DNA of 64,000 nucleotides, taken from the NCBI RefSeq assembly GCF_036241575.1, contig NZ_CP108455.1:1874501-1938500 (forward strand), read 5' to 3'. This DNA comes from Streptomyces sp. NBC_01267. GTDB taxonomy: Bacteria; Actinomycetota; Actinomycetes; Streptomycetales; Streptomycetaceae. How positions within the stretch are numbered: position 1 is the first letter of the stretch; each line of letters opens with the position of its first letter. The position numbers were made by a program, and so were the translations under genes. A model generated the notes under the pieces. The model was not told the DNA's origin. It made no database searches and was given only the letters and a program-made list of their open reading frames with translations. Of the stretch, positions 1 through 8,617 are shown in pieces.

Positions 1-762
1 GCCGAGCCCTACCGCCACGAGGGCGGCGAGGTCGGTGTCCTCCTCTGCCATGGATTCACCGGATCGCCGCAGTCGCTGCGTCCCTGGGCGGAGTATCTGG
101 CCGCGCGCGGGCTGACCGTGTCCCTGCCGCTGCTCCCCGGACACGGCACCCGCTGGCAGGACATGCAGCTCACCGGCTGGCAGGACTGGTACGCGGAGGT
201 CGACAGGGAGCTGCGGGCGCTGCTCGACCGCTGCTCCCAGGTCTTCGTCTTCGGCCTCTCGATGGGCGGCGCGCTGACGCTGCGGCTCGCCGCCAAGCAC
301 GGTCACGCGGTCAGCGGTGTCGTCGTGGTCAACCCGTTGAACAAGCTGCACGGCCTTTCTGCGTACGCGCTGCCGCTCGCCCGGCATCTGGTCCGTACGA
401 CCAAGGGTGTGGCCAGCGACATCGCCGAGGAGGGCTCCGTCGAGGTCGGGTACGACCGGGTGCCGCTGCACTCCGCGCACTCCCTGCGGAACTTCTGCCG
501 CCTCGTGGACCGCGAGCTGCCGCAGGTCACCCAGCCGATACTGCTGCTGCACAGTCCGCAGGACCATGTGGTGCCGCCCGCCGACTCGGCGCGCATCCTC
601 AGCCGGGTCTCCTCGACCGACGTGGAGGAGGTCCTGCTGGAACAGAGCTACCACGTGGCGACGTTGGACCACGATGCGGAGCGGATTTTCGAGAAGAGTT
701 ACGCGTTCATCGGCCGCCTCGCTCCGAGCGTCGGGACGAAGGGGAGCACCACCGGTGGCTGA
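1..762 (+). CDS. alpha/beta hydrolase (carboxylesterase/lipase type), 5' truncated
   Basis: The reading frame is open from base 1, so the N-terminus lies outside the window; 253 residues are visible. The chain has the alpha/beta-hydrolase pattern: an early HGFTG oxyanion segment, the nucleophile elbow GLSMGG with Ser at visible residue 87, an acid Asp at about 188 (SPQDHVVPP) and a His at about 218 (SYHVATLDHD). This resembles small bacterial carboxylesterases such as Est30, which hydrolyse short-to-medium acyl esters. The natural substrate is not evident. The stop overlaps the GTG start of the next gene, so the two are probably co-translated. Confidence 0.9.
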   Translation, partial: AEPYRHEGGEVGVLLCHGFTGSPQSLRPWAEYLAARGLTVSLPLLPGHGTRWQDMQLTGWQDWYAEVDRELRALLDRCSQVFVFGLSMGGALTLRLAAKHGHAVSGVVVVNPLNKLHGLSAYALPLARHLVRTTKGVASDIAEEGSVEVGYDRVPLHSAHSLRNFCRLVDRELPQVTQPILLLHSPQDHVVPPADSARILSRVSSTDVEEVLLEQSYHVATLDHDAERIFEKSYAFIGRLAPSVGTKGSTTGG

Positions 763-1339
763 GAACGAGGCGGAGCGCGAACCGCAGCCGATCGACGAGG
801 AAGCCGTATGGGCCGCGATCGTCGCGGGGTACGGCGAGGAGCCCGCGGATCCGGCGGGCACGAAGCCGTTCAAGTCCGTGGAGGACCTCGCCGGTCTCGA
901 GGACGGGGTGAACGCCGCGGGGACGCAGGAGCCGGGCGCGGAGAAGCCGGACTCCGGGACCGGGCCGGACAGCGATTCCGACAGCGGCCCCGGCAGGCCG
1001 CTCGGCAGCTCGGTGGTGTTCGCACCGGGCGTCGGCGGGCCGCGGAGCTACAGCCTGGCCGAGCCGAAGGACGACGACCTCGGCGAGGACGACGAGGGTC
1101 ACTTCGTCCAGCCGGACCCGGAGCTTCCCGAGGTGGACGTCACGGCCAGGTTCGCCTGGCTGGCGGTCGTGGGCGGGCCGGTGCTGCTGATTCTCGCGGT
1201 GCTGCTGGGCTGGGACATGACGTGGTGGCTCGCGACGCTGGGCATCGGCGGGTTCCTGGGCGGGTTCGCGACGCTGGTGGCGCGGATGGGAGCCGCGGAC
1301 GACGACAACGAGGACCCGGGCCGGGGCGCGGTGGTCTAG
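755..1339 (+). CDS. small acidic membrane protein, function unknown
   Basis: 194 aa from a GTG that overlaps the end of the upstream hydrolase by 8 nt. The N-terminal two thirds (about residues 1-130) is hydrophilic, acidic and Pro/Gly/Ser-rich, so probably disordered. It is followed by two hydrophobic helices (about 131-178) and a short acidic tail. The layout suggests a cytoplasmic tail anchored by a helical hairpin. I recognise no catalytic motif. It looks like a conserved Streptomyces membrane protein of unknown role, and the overlap suggests coexpression with the hydrolase. Confidence 0.8.
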   Translation: MAENEAEREPQPIDEEAVWAAIVAGYGEEPADPAGTKPFKSVEDLAGLEDGVNAAGTQEPGAEKPDSGTGPDSDSDSGPGRPLGSSVVFAPGVGGPRSYSLAEPKDDDLGEDDEGHFVQPDPELPEVDVTARFAWLAVVGGPVLLILAVLLGWDMTWWLATLGIGGFLGGFATLVARMGAADDDNEDPGRGAVV

Positions 1340-1424
1340 GCCGTGCTCTGAGAGTCCCGCCGATCTTTGCCGGGGCCGCCGAGACCGGCCCGGACGGTGC
1401 CGGACCGGCGGGCCCCGCGCCGTC

Positions 1425-2165
1425 TCAGGCCGTCGGTACCCGCAGCGCGGCCAGGACCGGCAAGTGGTCCGAGGCCGCCCGGAGATCCGCCGCCGGGACG
1501 TCCGACGGCACCCCGCACCCCAGCACTTCCACCCCCGCCGTCGCGAAGACCGCGTCGATGCGGGAGCGGGGGTCCTGCGCCGGCGACGTGTACTCGCCAC
1601 CCCACTGCTTGGTCGCCCAGCAGTCCTGGAGCGCCGCCGCGAGCCGCTGGAAACTCCGGCCGTCCGGGCGCTCGTTCAGGTCACCGGCCACGACGGCGTG
1701 CGGGACGTCCATCGTGTCGAGACGGTCGAGCAGCAGCCCCGCCTGCGTGTGGCGTTCGTCGGACCGGAGGCTCAGGTGACAGCTGAGTACGCCGATCCGG
1801 GCGCCCCCGATCCGTACCACCGCGGTCGCGAATCCCCGCTGGTGCAGCCCCGGCGTGCGCGGGAGCAGTACGTCCTCCGTGCGCTCCACCGTGGCCCGCA
1901 GGGAGCAGAGCAGCAGCGGGCCCGCCGCGGTGGCCCCGCCGCCGAGTGTCACCAGGTCGGTGCGGGCGGCGAGCCAGGCCGCCGCCTTGCGCCAGCGGAA
2001 GAAGCGCGGGGCCTCCTGGATGAGGACCAGGTCGGGGTCGCAGGCGCTGATCACGCGGGCCAGTGCCTCGCGGTCGTCGCGCATCGAACGGATGTTGTAG
2101 CTGAGCACCCGGATTACGGCCGAGCCGTTCTCCGTACGGGATTCGGGCAGCGTAGTGATCGCCAT
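1425..2165 (-). CDS. endonuclease/exonuclease/phosphatase family protein
   Basis: 246 aa. Family motifs are clear: LSYNIRSM near the N-terminus, a LIQEAP segment supplying the metal-binding Glu, GDLNERPD in the middle, and the C-terminal SDHLPVLA with the catalytic Asp-His pair. These Mg-dependent phosphodiesterases act on nucleic acids, phosphoinositides or sphingomyelin-like substrates; the target here cannot be told. There is no signal peptide. The ATG is chosen because a TATCGT box (2173-2178, minus strand) ends 7 nt before it and no Shine-Dalgarno is seen, suggesting a leaderless mRNA. A GTG 9 nt upstream is the alternative. Confidence 0.88.
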   Translation of the reverse strand: MAITTLPESRTENGSAVIRVLSYNIRSMRDDREALARVISACDPDLVLIQEAPRFFRWRKAAAWLAARTDLVTLGGGATAAGPLLLCSLRATVERTEDVLLPRTPGLHQRGFATAVVRIGGARIGVLSCHLSLRSDERHTQAGLLLDRLDTMDVPHAVVAGDLNERPDGRSFQRLAAALQDCWATKQWGGEYTSPAQDPRSRIDAVFATAGVEVLGCGVPSDVPAADLRAASDHLPVLAALRVPTA

Positions 2166-2289
2166 GGGCGACACGATACGGCGACACGGGCGGCGTGCGC
2201 ACGGGTCCGCGGCGGTGGCGGTACCAGGAGCGGAGACCGCTGCCCGGAACAGCGGACCGTGCCGGATCCGGCACGGTCGGGACAGAGCA

Positions 2290-2328
2290 CGGCGCCCGCC
2301 GTATCCCTCAAGGACACGACGGGCGCCG
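2290..2328 (-). terminator. hairpin downstream of glucokinase
   Basis: Nine-base-pair GC-rich arms (2290-2298 and 2320-2328) enclose a 21-nt loop about 25 nt past the glucokinase stop. No U-run follows, as is common in Streptomyces. The long loop makes it a moderate candidate. Confidence 0.4.
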
Positions 2329-2353
2329 CCCGTTGTACGGATGAGCCGTGCGG

Positions 2354-3295
2354 TCAGCCCTGGCGGGCCAGGTCCGCCGCGCCCACCAGACCGGCCTCGC
2401 CGCCCAGTTGGGCCGCGAGCACCTGCGCGTGCGGACGCCAGGCGCCGCCGATCAGCCAGCGCCGGAAGGACTTGCGGATCGGGTCGAGGACCAGCTCGCC
2501 CTCGTCCGACACCCCACCGCCGACGATGAACGCCGACGGGTCGAAGAGCGAGGCGAGGTCGGCGAGACCGGCACCGGCCCAGCGCGCCAGCTCGCGGAAC
2601 GAGTCGACCGCGACGAGGTCGCCCTGCCGGGCGGCCTCGCTGATGTGCTTGCCCTGGATGCCGCCGGGCGTGCCGTCACCGAGGGAGAGAAGGATCTTGG
2701 CGTTCTCCGGGGTGGCGTAGGCACGCTGCGTGGCGTACCTGACGAGGGCGCGGCCGGAGGCGTACTGCTCCCAGCAGCCCTGGCTGCCGCAGCCGCACAG
2801 CAGCCCGTCCGGGACGACCCGGATGTGGCCGAACTCGGCGGCCACGCCGAAGCGTCCGCGGCGCAGCTTGTTGCCGATGATGATGCCGCCGCCGAGGCCG
2901 GTGCCGAGGGTGATGCAGATGACGTCCTCGTGGCCCTGCCCCGCGCCGAACTTGTACTCGCCCCAGGCAGCGGCGTTGGCGTCGTTCTCGACGACGACCG
3001 GCAGGCCGACGCGCTGCTCGACCTTGTCCTTCAGCGGCTCGTGCCGCCAGTTGATGTTCGGTGCGAAGAGGACGGTCGCGCGCTTGTCGTCGACGTATCC
3101 GGCGGCGCCGATGCCGACGGCCTCGATGTCGTGCCCCTTGCCGGCCTCGGAGACTGCCGCGCAGATCGCGTCGACGATGCCTTCGGCGGTCGGCGGGGTG
3201 GGCACCTTGTGCACATCGAGAATGGCGCCCTCTTCGTCGACCACTCCGGCCGCGATCTTCGTGCCGCCGATGTCGACGCCGATGGTGAGTCCCAT
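2354..3295 (-). CDS. glkA: ROK-family glucokinase
   Basis: 313 aa, the usual size for Streptomyces glucokinase. It phosphorylates glucose to glucose-6-phosphate with ATP in the cytoplasm; in Streptomyces this enzyme also takes part in glucose repression. Visible features: the ATP-phosphate loop DIGGTK (residues 8-13), the catalytic region VENDANAAAWGE with Asp105, the sugar/zinc region EFGHI (E144, H147) and the ROK zinc cluster CGCGSQGC (Cys157, 159, 164). The start is an ATG preceded by a GAGGG ribosome site; the frame stays open far upstream but without similarity. A 160-bp inverted-repeat element lies directly upstream. Confidence 0.95.
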   Translation of the reverse strand: MGLTIGVDIGGTKIAAGVVDEEGAILDVHKVPTPPTAEGIVDAICAAVSEAGKGHDIEAVGIGAAGYVDDKRATVLFAPNINWRHEPLKDKVEQRVGLPVVVENDANAAAWGEYKFGAGQGHEDVICITLGTGLGGGIIIGNKLRRGRFGVAAEFGHIRVVPDGLLCGCGSQGCWEQYASGRALVRYATQRAYATPENAKILLSLGDGTPGGIQGKHISEAARQGDLVAVDSFRELARWAGAGLADLASLFDPSAFIVGGGVSDEGELVLDPIRKSFRRWLIGGAWRPHAQVLAAQLGGEAGLVGAADLARQG

Positions 3296-3326
3296 GAATC
3301 CCTCAGTTTTCGGTCGAGCCCCGCTA

Positions 3327-3486
3327 GGACCGCTCGGCACATGGGGGGTGGGAGAAGGAGCGGGGTGTGGTGCGTGCGATCGCAAGGCGGAGGATTGAGC
3401 CATGGCGGAGCCATGGTGATTGACGACAACGCGGCGAGCGTGCGTGCCGCACCCCGCGACGCCGCCCCCCATGTGCCGAGCGGTCC
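3327..3486. repeat. 160-bp element with 22-bp perfect inverted ends
   Basis: Bases 3327-3348 and 3465-3486 are perfect reverse complements (22 of 22). Outside them short CCCCG/CGGGG flanks can extend the pairing past a small bulge. Inside, 3360-3370 and 3447-3457 form a second 11-bp helix with one G-T pair. The element fills most of the gap between the DUF5304 gene and glucokinase. It could be a MITE-like remnant, a very large terminator/attenuator or a regulatory cruciform. No target-site duplication is obvious. Confidence 0.75.
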
Positions 3487-3525
3487 ACGGGGCAACCGTA
3501 CCCGAGGGCCGAAGGTGCAGGCCGC

Positions 3526-4005
3526 TCAGTCCAGATCGATGCGCTCGGCCGGCCCGGGACCCTCGTCGCCCTTGTCGTCGCCCTTGTTCTCGTCCGCGGC
3601 CCCACCCTTGGCGTCCGCGGAACCGGACGGTCCCGCGGAATCCGAGGTCCACCGCTGCTCGTGGTTCTCGACCGCGGAGCGGTAGGCGGCGAGGAGTTCA
3701 CCGCCCGCGGCGGCCAGGTGGTCGAAGACGTCGGGGTTGCGCTCGACGACGGGCTCGACGACGGACTTCGCCTGGCTGAGGAACTGCCGCACGGCTCCCT
3801 GCGCGGCCATTCCCGGCAGGGAGGACTGGAGGTCCGAGACCTTGTCGGCGACCGCGTCGAAGAGCTTGCGCAGTTCCTCGGCAGCGGATCCGGGGGGCGT
3901 GCCGTACTGCGCACGGCGCCGGGCCTTCTCCGCCGCGAGGTCCTCGGCACACGCCTTCGCCCACGCGTCCGAGTCGGTTTCCGGCTGCTCGGGGGCTTCG
4001 CTCAT
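3526..4005 (-). CDS. DUF5304-type conserved protein
   Basis: 159 aa, ATG start with AGGAG 7-8 nt upstream. Residues about 10-115 are helical and charged, with no transmembrane segment. The last about 45 residues are low-complexity (Ser, Gly, Asp, Lys) and probably disordered. I recognise it as the actinobacterial DUF5304 type, which has no known function. It lies between the ArsA-like ATPase and glucokinase on the same strand; the 72-nt gap upstream could hold its own promoter. Confidence 0.85.
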   Translation of the reverse strand: MSEAPEQPETDSDAWAKACAEDLAAEKARRRAQYGTPPGSAAEELRKLFDAVADKVSDLQSSLPGMAAQGAVRQFLSQAKSVVEPVVERNPDVFDHLAAAGGELLAAYRSAVENHEQRWTSDSAGPSGSADAKGGAADENKGDDKGDEGPGPAERIDLD

Positions 4006-4077
4006 GGCGGACTCCTGCGACGAGGCGGGCTGGCTTCGGTTCGTATGTACGACGTTACCCGAACGGGCGTGAAGCGT

Positions 4078-5217
4078 TCACCGGCCCTGCGGCCAGAGCC
4101 GCGGATCCGGCGTGAACCTGATACTCAGGACCCCGTCGGCGAGCGCCGCGCCCGCGACCGTGCAGCGGCGGAGCGCGGACGGCAGGTCGACGGTGGTGCG
4201 GAACGGGCCCGCGGTGAGCAGGAGTTCGTCGCCGTGCCGGACCAGGCCGAGCTCCTCCTTGACGGCTCCGGGCAGCGGCAGGTGCCAGACGAGGACACCG
4301 TCACCGGCGAGCCGGTCCTCGACGTACCGCCCCGGCGCCTTCACGAGGGGGGCTTCCGGGCGCTCCAGCGCGGTCAGGTCGTCGGCGGTGCGGGGGCTCC
4401 GGCCCAGGTGGGGCAGTTCCTGTACGGCACCGAAGTCCGCGTACAGCTCCTTCAGGTGTTCCTGCTGCTGCGCGGCGAGCGAGGCCAGCCAGGGGTCCCG
4501 TGACCCGGTGGGCAGCAGCCGGTTCGCGACGACCATGTCGAGGGAGCGACCGTGCAGCGCGATTCCGGTACGGGCGGTGCGCAGCGCCCGGGTGGTGGCG
4601 GGGGAAGGTTCGGCGACCAGCCGCAGAGTGGTGGCGGGGTCCTCGATCCTGGCCTGGACGGCGGCCAGTTCGCTCTCCCAGCGGGCGGTGGTCTCGTACA
4701 GCCACTGCGCGGGCATGGGCACGCCCGCGAGCTGGGCGAGCATCGGCCGCAGCGCGCGGGCCGCCTGCCGTTCGGGCGGCAGCAGCCGTCGCAGGGCGCG
4801 GCGCAGCTGCTGCGGGAGGGCGAGGACCGCGAGGGTCTCCCGGACGGGCGGCATGTCGACGACGACCAGGTCCCACTCGGCGCTGTCGTGCGTGCGCAGC
4901 GCGTGCAGCAGACCGAACTGTTCGGCGCCCGGCAGCTCGGTCAGGTCCTCCTCGTCGAGGCGGGCCGCGCCGAGCATCTCCAGCGCGGCGGCGCTGCGCT
5001 CCTGAAGGGCCCGCAGTTCGGTACGGAAGTGGGCCGCGGAGTCGATCCGCTCGGCCCGTACCCCCGCGTCGCGGGCGGCGGGCAGGGCCTCGCCGGGGTC
5101 CCGGTCGGTGGAGAGCAGCAGCACCCGCTCGCCCGCGCGGGCGGCCCGGAGCGCGGTGACCGCCGCGACGGTGGTGCGGCCCGCGCCGCCGAGGCCGGTG
5201 ACGAGGACCGTACGCAT
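4078..5217 (-). CDS. ArsA-family P-loop ATPase with variant Walker A
   Basis: 379 aa, ATG with GAGGA just upstream, starting 7 nt after the SRPBCC gene stop. The N-terminal fold is that of ArsA/Get3/MinD ATPases (VLVTGLGGAGRTT then LLLSTDRDPG), with VVVDMPPV as a Walker B-like segment near residues 120-130. The signature Lys of the deviant P-loop (GKGGVGK) is Leu and the Walker Lys is Arg, so ATP turnover may be altered. Arsenite transport is unlikely because no arsB or arsenic genes are near. Tight coupling to a START-like protein suggests a joint role, possibly in membrane or lipid handling (inference). Confidence 0.85.
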   Translation of the reverse strand: MRTVLVTGLGGAGRTTVAAVTALRAARAGERVLLLSTDRDPGEALPAARDAGVRAERIDSAAHFRTELRALQERSAAALEMLGAARLDEEDLTELPGAEQFGLLHALRTHDSAEWDLVVVDMPPVRETLAVLALPQQLRRALRRLLPPERQAARALRPMLAQLAGVPMPAQWLYETTARWESELAAVQARIEDPATTLRLVAEPSPATTRALRTARTGIALHGRSLDMVVANRLLPTGSRDPWLASLAAQQQEHLKELYADFGAVQELPHLGRSPRTADDLTALERPEAPLVKAPGRYVEDRLAGDGVLVWHLPLPGAVKEELGLVRHGDELLLTAGPFRTTVDLPSALRRCTVAGAALADGVLSIRFTPDPRLWPQGR

Positions 5218-5224
5218 CGAGGCG

Positions 5225-5692
5225 TCAGTCCTCGGACCGCTCGGTACCGGACGGAGCGGCGCCGGACTCGACACGCTTCTTCAGACCGGCCAGGGCGCGG
5301 TCGATGATGACCTTCTCGGCCTTGCGCTTGATCATCCCGAGCATCGGGATCTTGACGTCGACGGTCAGCCGGTAGGTGACCTCGGTGCCGCCGGTGACCG
5401 GGGCGAGGGAGTACGAACCGTCGAGCGCCCGGAGCATCTGGGACTTGACCAGCGTCCAGCTGACCTCGTCGGCGCCGGTCCAGGTGTACGCGAGGGTGTG
5501 GTCGTCCTTGATCGCTCCGGCGTCCAGCACCAGCCGGACCTGCTCGGCGCGGCCCTCGGCGTCGGTCGAGAGCACCTGGGCCTCCTTCACCTCGCCGGTC
5601 CACTCCGGGTAGCGGGCGAAGTCGGCGATCACGCCCATGACGTCGGCCGGTGCGGCCTCGATCGTGATGCTTGAGCTGGTGTGTTCAGCCAT
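5225..5692 (-). CDS. SRPBCC/START-like ligand-binding protein
   Basis: 155 aa. The start ATG has a perfect GGAGGAG about 8 nt upstream. The sequence has the polyketide-cyclase/START pattern: SSSITIEAAPADVMGVIADFARYPEW at the N-terminus, alternating beta strands, and a long amphipathic C-terminal helix. Members bind hydrophobic ligands in a helix-grip cavity. No secretion signal is seen. It is the first gene of a pair with the ArsA-like ATPase, 7 nt apart. Confidence 0.88.
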   Translation of the reverse strand: MAEHTSSSITIEAAPADVMGVIADFARYPEWTGEVKEAQVLSTDAEGRAEQVRLVLDAGAIKDDHTLAYTWTGADEVSWTLVKSQMLRALDGSYSLAPVTGGTEVTYRLTVDVKIPMLGMIKRKAEKVIIDRALAGLKKRVESGAAPSGTERSED

Positions 5693-5788
5693 CGCCGTGG
5701 CTCCTCCAGTGCGGAATCCGGTGGTGCATGCGCTGTGAAGGCTATCGCGTACGCACTGGTACATCCGACCGTCGGCGCCTCGGGGCCG

Positions 5789-6550
5789 CTACCACTCCAG
5801 GACCCAGGGGCGGGAGGTCGAGGCGAAGTGGCCGACGTTCACACACTCGGTCCCGCCGATCCGCACCCGGCGGGCCAGCGGCTGGTGCACGTGCCCGAAG
5901 AGGGCGTACTTCGGGCGGATGCGCAGGATCGCGGCGAGCAGGGCGCGGCTGCCGCGTTCGAAGCGGCGGGCCACCGTGTCGTACACCAGCTCGGGGACCT
6001 CGGGCGGGATGTGCGTGCAGAGCACGTCGACGTCGCCGAGTGCCTCGATCTTGGCCGCGTACTCCTCGTCGCTGACCTCGTACGGGGTACGCATCGGGCT
6101 GCGGAGGCCGCCGCCGACGAAGCCGAAGACCCGGCCGCCGAGCTCGACGCGCTGGCCGTCGAGGACGGTGGTGCCGGGGTGTGCGTACTCGGGCCAGAGC
6201 GGCGGGATGTCCACGTTGCCGTAGGTGGCGTACGTCGGGGTGGGGAAGGCCGCGAACAGCTCGGTGTACTGCCTGCGCACCGCCCCCTCGATCGCGGCGT
6301 CGCGGTCCACCCCGGTCCAGAGCCTGCGCCCGAGCTCCCGGGCCTCGTCGAAGCGGCGGGCGGTGCGCAGTTCCACGATGCGGTCGGCGTTCTCGACACC
6401 GAAGAGTTCGGGGAAGATGCCGCGCGAATGATCGGCGTAGTCGAGGAAGAGCACCAGGTCGCCCAGGCAGATCAGGGCGTCGGCTCCGTCACCCGCCCTC
6501 GCGAGACCCTCGCTGTTGCCATGTACGTCGCTGACCACATGCACGCGCAT
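5789..6550 (-). CDS. metallophosphoesterase
   Basis: 253 aa calcineurin-like phosphoesterase. Metal-binding motifs are in family order: DVHGN near residue 8, GDLVLF, GNVD (YGNVDIPP), HIPPE and GHVHQP at the C-terminus. It probably hydrolyses a phosphomonoester or phosphodiester using two metals; the substrate is not evident. The start follows a TAGGGT box (6558-6563, minus strand) by 7 nt with no Shine-Dalgarno, suggesting leaderless translation. It is divergent from the acyl-CoA ligase gene. Confidence 0.9.
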   Translation of the reverse strand: MRVHVVSDVHGNSEGLARAGDGADALICLGDLVLFLDYADHSRGIFPELFGVENADRIVELRTARRFDEARELGRRLWTGVDRDAAIEGAVRRQYTELFAAFPTPTYATYGNVDIPPLWPEYAHPGTTVLDGQRVELGGRVFGFVGGGLRSPMRTPYEVSDEEYAAKIEALGDVDVLCTHIPPEVPELVYDTVARRFERGSRALLAAILRIRPKYALFGHVHQPLARRVRIGGTECVNVGHFASTSRPWVLEW

Positions 6551-6778
6551 GGAGATCACCCTAGGTCTCCGCGCACATGCTGGATAGAGGGGGCCGGACC
6601 CGCTGATACCACCGGCTCCGGACATGCGTGGACTAGTCTGCGCGAAGCACCGCCGTGTCGTGTGACGCATGGAACATCTGGCCGGGCCCCTCTATCGGGA
6701 ACGTCCTACCCATGGGTAACGTCCGGGCGGTCAGGTCCAGTCGTGGCGACAGCGATGTCGACCAGAGGAGCAGCAGTC

Positions 6779-8575
6779 TTGCGTGAGTTCAGCCTTCCGG
6801 CCCTGTACGAGGTCCCTTCGGACGGCAATCTGACGGATCTCATCCGCCGCAACGCCGCTCAGCATCCCGATGTGGCAGTCATGGGCCGCAAGGTGGCCGG
6901 TGTCTGGACCGACGTCACCGCCACCCGGTTCCTCACCGAGGTCCACGACGCCGCCAAAGGCCTGATCGCCGCGGGTGTGCAGCCCGGCGACCGGGTCGCG
7001 CTGATGTCGCGCACCCGCTACGAGTGGGTGCAGCTGGACTTCGCGATCTGGAGCGCGGGCGCGGTCACCGTGCCGGTGTACGAGACGAGCTCGGCCGAGC
7101 AGGTGCAGTGGATCCTCGGCGACTCGGGCGCGGTCGCGGTGATCGTGGAGAGCGACGCGCACGCCGAAGCCGTCGAGACCGTACGCCACTCGCTGCCCGC
7201 TCTGGCGCACGTCTGGCAGATCGAGAAGGGCGCCGTCGACGCCCTGCGCAGCGGTGGCGCCGGGGTCACCGACGCCACCGTCGAGGAGCGCACCTCCCTG
7301 GCCAGGGCCGACGATCCGGCCACCATCGTCTACACCTCGGGCACCACGGGCCGCCCGAAGGGCTGCGTGCTGACCCACCGCAGCTTCTTCGCCGAGTGCG
7401 GCAACATCGTCGAGCGCCTGAAGCCGCTGTTCCGTACGGGCGAGTGCTCCGTCCTGCTCTTCCTGCCCGCCGCGCACGTCTTCGGCCGGCTGGTCGAGGT
7501 GGCCTCGGTGATGGCGCCGATCAAGATCGGCTGCGTACCCGACATCAAGCACCTCACCGATGAACTGGCCTCCTTCCGGCCGACGTTGATCCTCGGGGTG
7601 CCGCGGGTCTTCGAGAAGGTCTACAACTCGGCGCGTGCCGCGGCGCAGGCCGACGGGAAGGGCCGGATCTTCGACAAGGCCGCCGACGCCGCCATCGCGT
7701 ACAGCCGCGCGCTCGGCACCCGGAAGGGCCCCTCCCCCGCGCTGCGGATCAAGCACAAGATCTTCGACAAGCTGGTGTACAGCAAGCTGCGGGCGGTGCT
7801 CGGCGGGCGCGGCGAGTACGCGATCTCCGGCGGCGCGCCGCTGGGCGAGCGACTCGGCCACTTCTACCGGGGCATCGGCTTCACCGTGCTGGAGGGCTAC
7901 GGCCTCACCGAGTCCTGTGCGGCGACCGCCTTCAATCCGTGGGACCGCCAGAAGATCGGTACGGTCGGCCAGCCGCTGCCGGGCTCGGTCGTACGGATCG
8001 CGGACGACGGCGAGGTGCTGCTGCACGGCGAGCACCTGTTCAGCGGCTACTGGAACAACGAGTCGGCGACCTCCGAGGCGCTGGCCGACGGCTGGTTCCA
8101 CACCGGTGACATCGGCACGCTCGACGAGGACGGCTACCTCGCGATCACCGGCCGCAAGAAGGAAATCATCGTCACCGCGGGCGGCAAGAACGTCGCCCCG
8201 GCGGTGATCGAGGACCGCATCCGCTCGCACGCCCTGGTGGCGGAGTGCATGGTGGTCGGCGACGGGCGGCCGTTCGTCGGCGCGCTGGTCACGCTGGACG
8301 ACGAGTTCCTGGCGCGCTGGGCCGTGGAGAACGGCAAGCCGGCGGGCTCCACCGCGCTGTCCCTGCGGGACGACGCGGAGCTGCTCGCGGAGATCCAGCG
8401 GGCGGTGGACGACGGCAACGCGGCGGTCTCCAAGGCCGAGTCGGTACGCAAGTTCCGCGTGCTGCCTGCCCAGTTCACCGAGGAGGCGGGGCACATCACG
8501 CCCTCGCTGAAGCTGAAGCGCAATGTGGTGGCGAAGGACTTCGCCGACGAGATCGAAGCGATCTACCGCGGCTGA
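6779..8575 (+). CDS. long-chain acyl-CoA ligase (AMP-forming)
   Basis: 598 aa. It activates a fatty acid to acyl-CoA via an acyl-adenylate. The AMP-binding P-loop YTSGTTGRPKG lies near residue 185, the GYGLTES adenine motif near 373, TGDIG near 442, and the C-terminal catalytic Lys in SLKLKRN near 577. The start is TTG, placed after AGAGGAG with good spacing; the following REFSLPALYEVP is the normal N-terminus of this family in Streptomyces. An ATG 24 nt upstream is possible but lies ahead of the ribosome site. It is convergent with the GT4 gene across a hairpin. Confidence 0.95.
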   Translation: MREFSLPALYEVPSDGNLTDLIRRNAAQHPDVAVMGRKVAGVWTDVTATRFLTEVHDAAKGLIAAGVQPGDRVALMSRTRYEWVQLDFAIWSAGAVTVPVYETSSAEQVQWILGDSGAVAVIVESDAHAEAVETVRHSLPALAHVWQIEKGAVDALRSGGAGVTDATVEERTSLARADDPATIVYTSGTTGRPKGCVLTHRSFFAECGNIVERLKPLFRTGECSVLLFLPAAHVFGRLVEVASVMAPIKIGCVPDIKHLTDELASFRPTLILGVPRVFEKVYNSARAAAQADGKGRIFDKAADAAIAYSRALGTRKGPSPALRIKHKIFDKLVYSKLRAVLGGRGEYAISGGAPLGERLGHFYRGIGFTVLEGYGLTESCAATAFNPWDRQKIGTVGQPLPGSVVRIADDGEVLLHGEHLFSGYWNNESATSEALADGWFHTGDIGTLDEDGYLAITGRKKEIIVTAGGKNVAPAVIEDRIRSHALVAECMVVGDGRPFVGALVTLDDEFLARWAVENGKPAGSTALSLRDDAELLAEIQRAVDDGNAAVSKAESVRKFRVLPAQFTEEAGHITPSLKLKRNVVAKDFADEIEAIYRG

Positions 8576-8583
8576 GGACGGAC

Positions 8584-8614
8584 GGTGCGGGTGGCCGGCA
8601 GGCCGGCCCGCACC
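8584..8614. terminator. bidirectional terminator
   Basis: Eight-base-pair arms (8584-8591 and 8607-8614) with an internal GGCCGG/CCGGCC pairing lie between convergent genes, 8 nt after one stop and 3 nt before the other. Confidence 0.65.
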
Positions 8615-8617
8615 GGG

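Noticed and set aside
5681..6778. N-terminal extension of the acyl-CoA ligase frame
   Set aside because: The frame is open for about 360 codons upstream only as a shadow of the metallophosphoesterase; the TTG with AGAGGAG and family N-terminus fix the real start.
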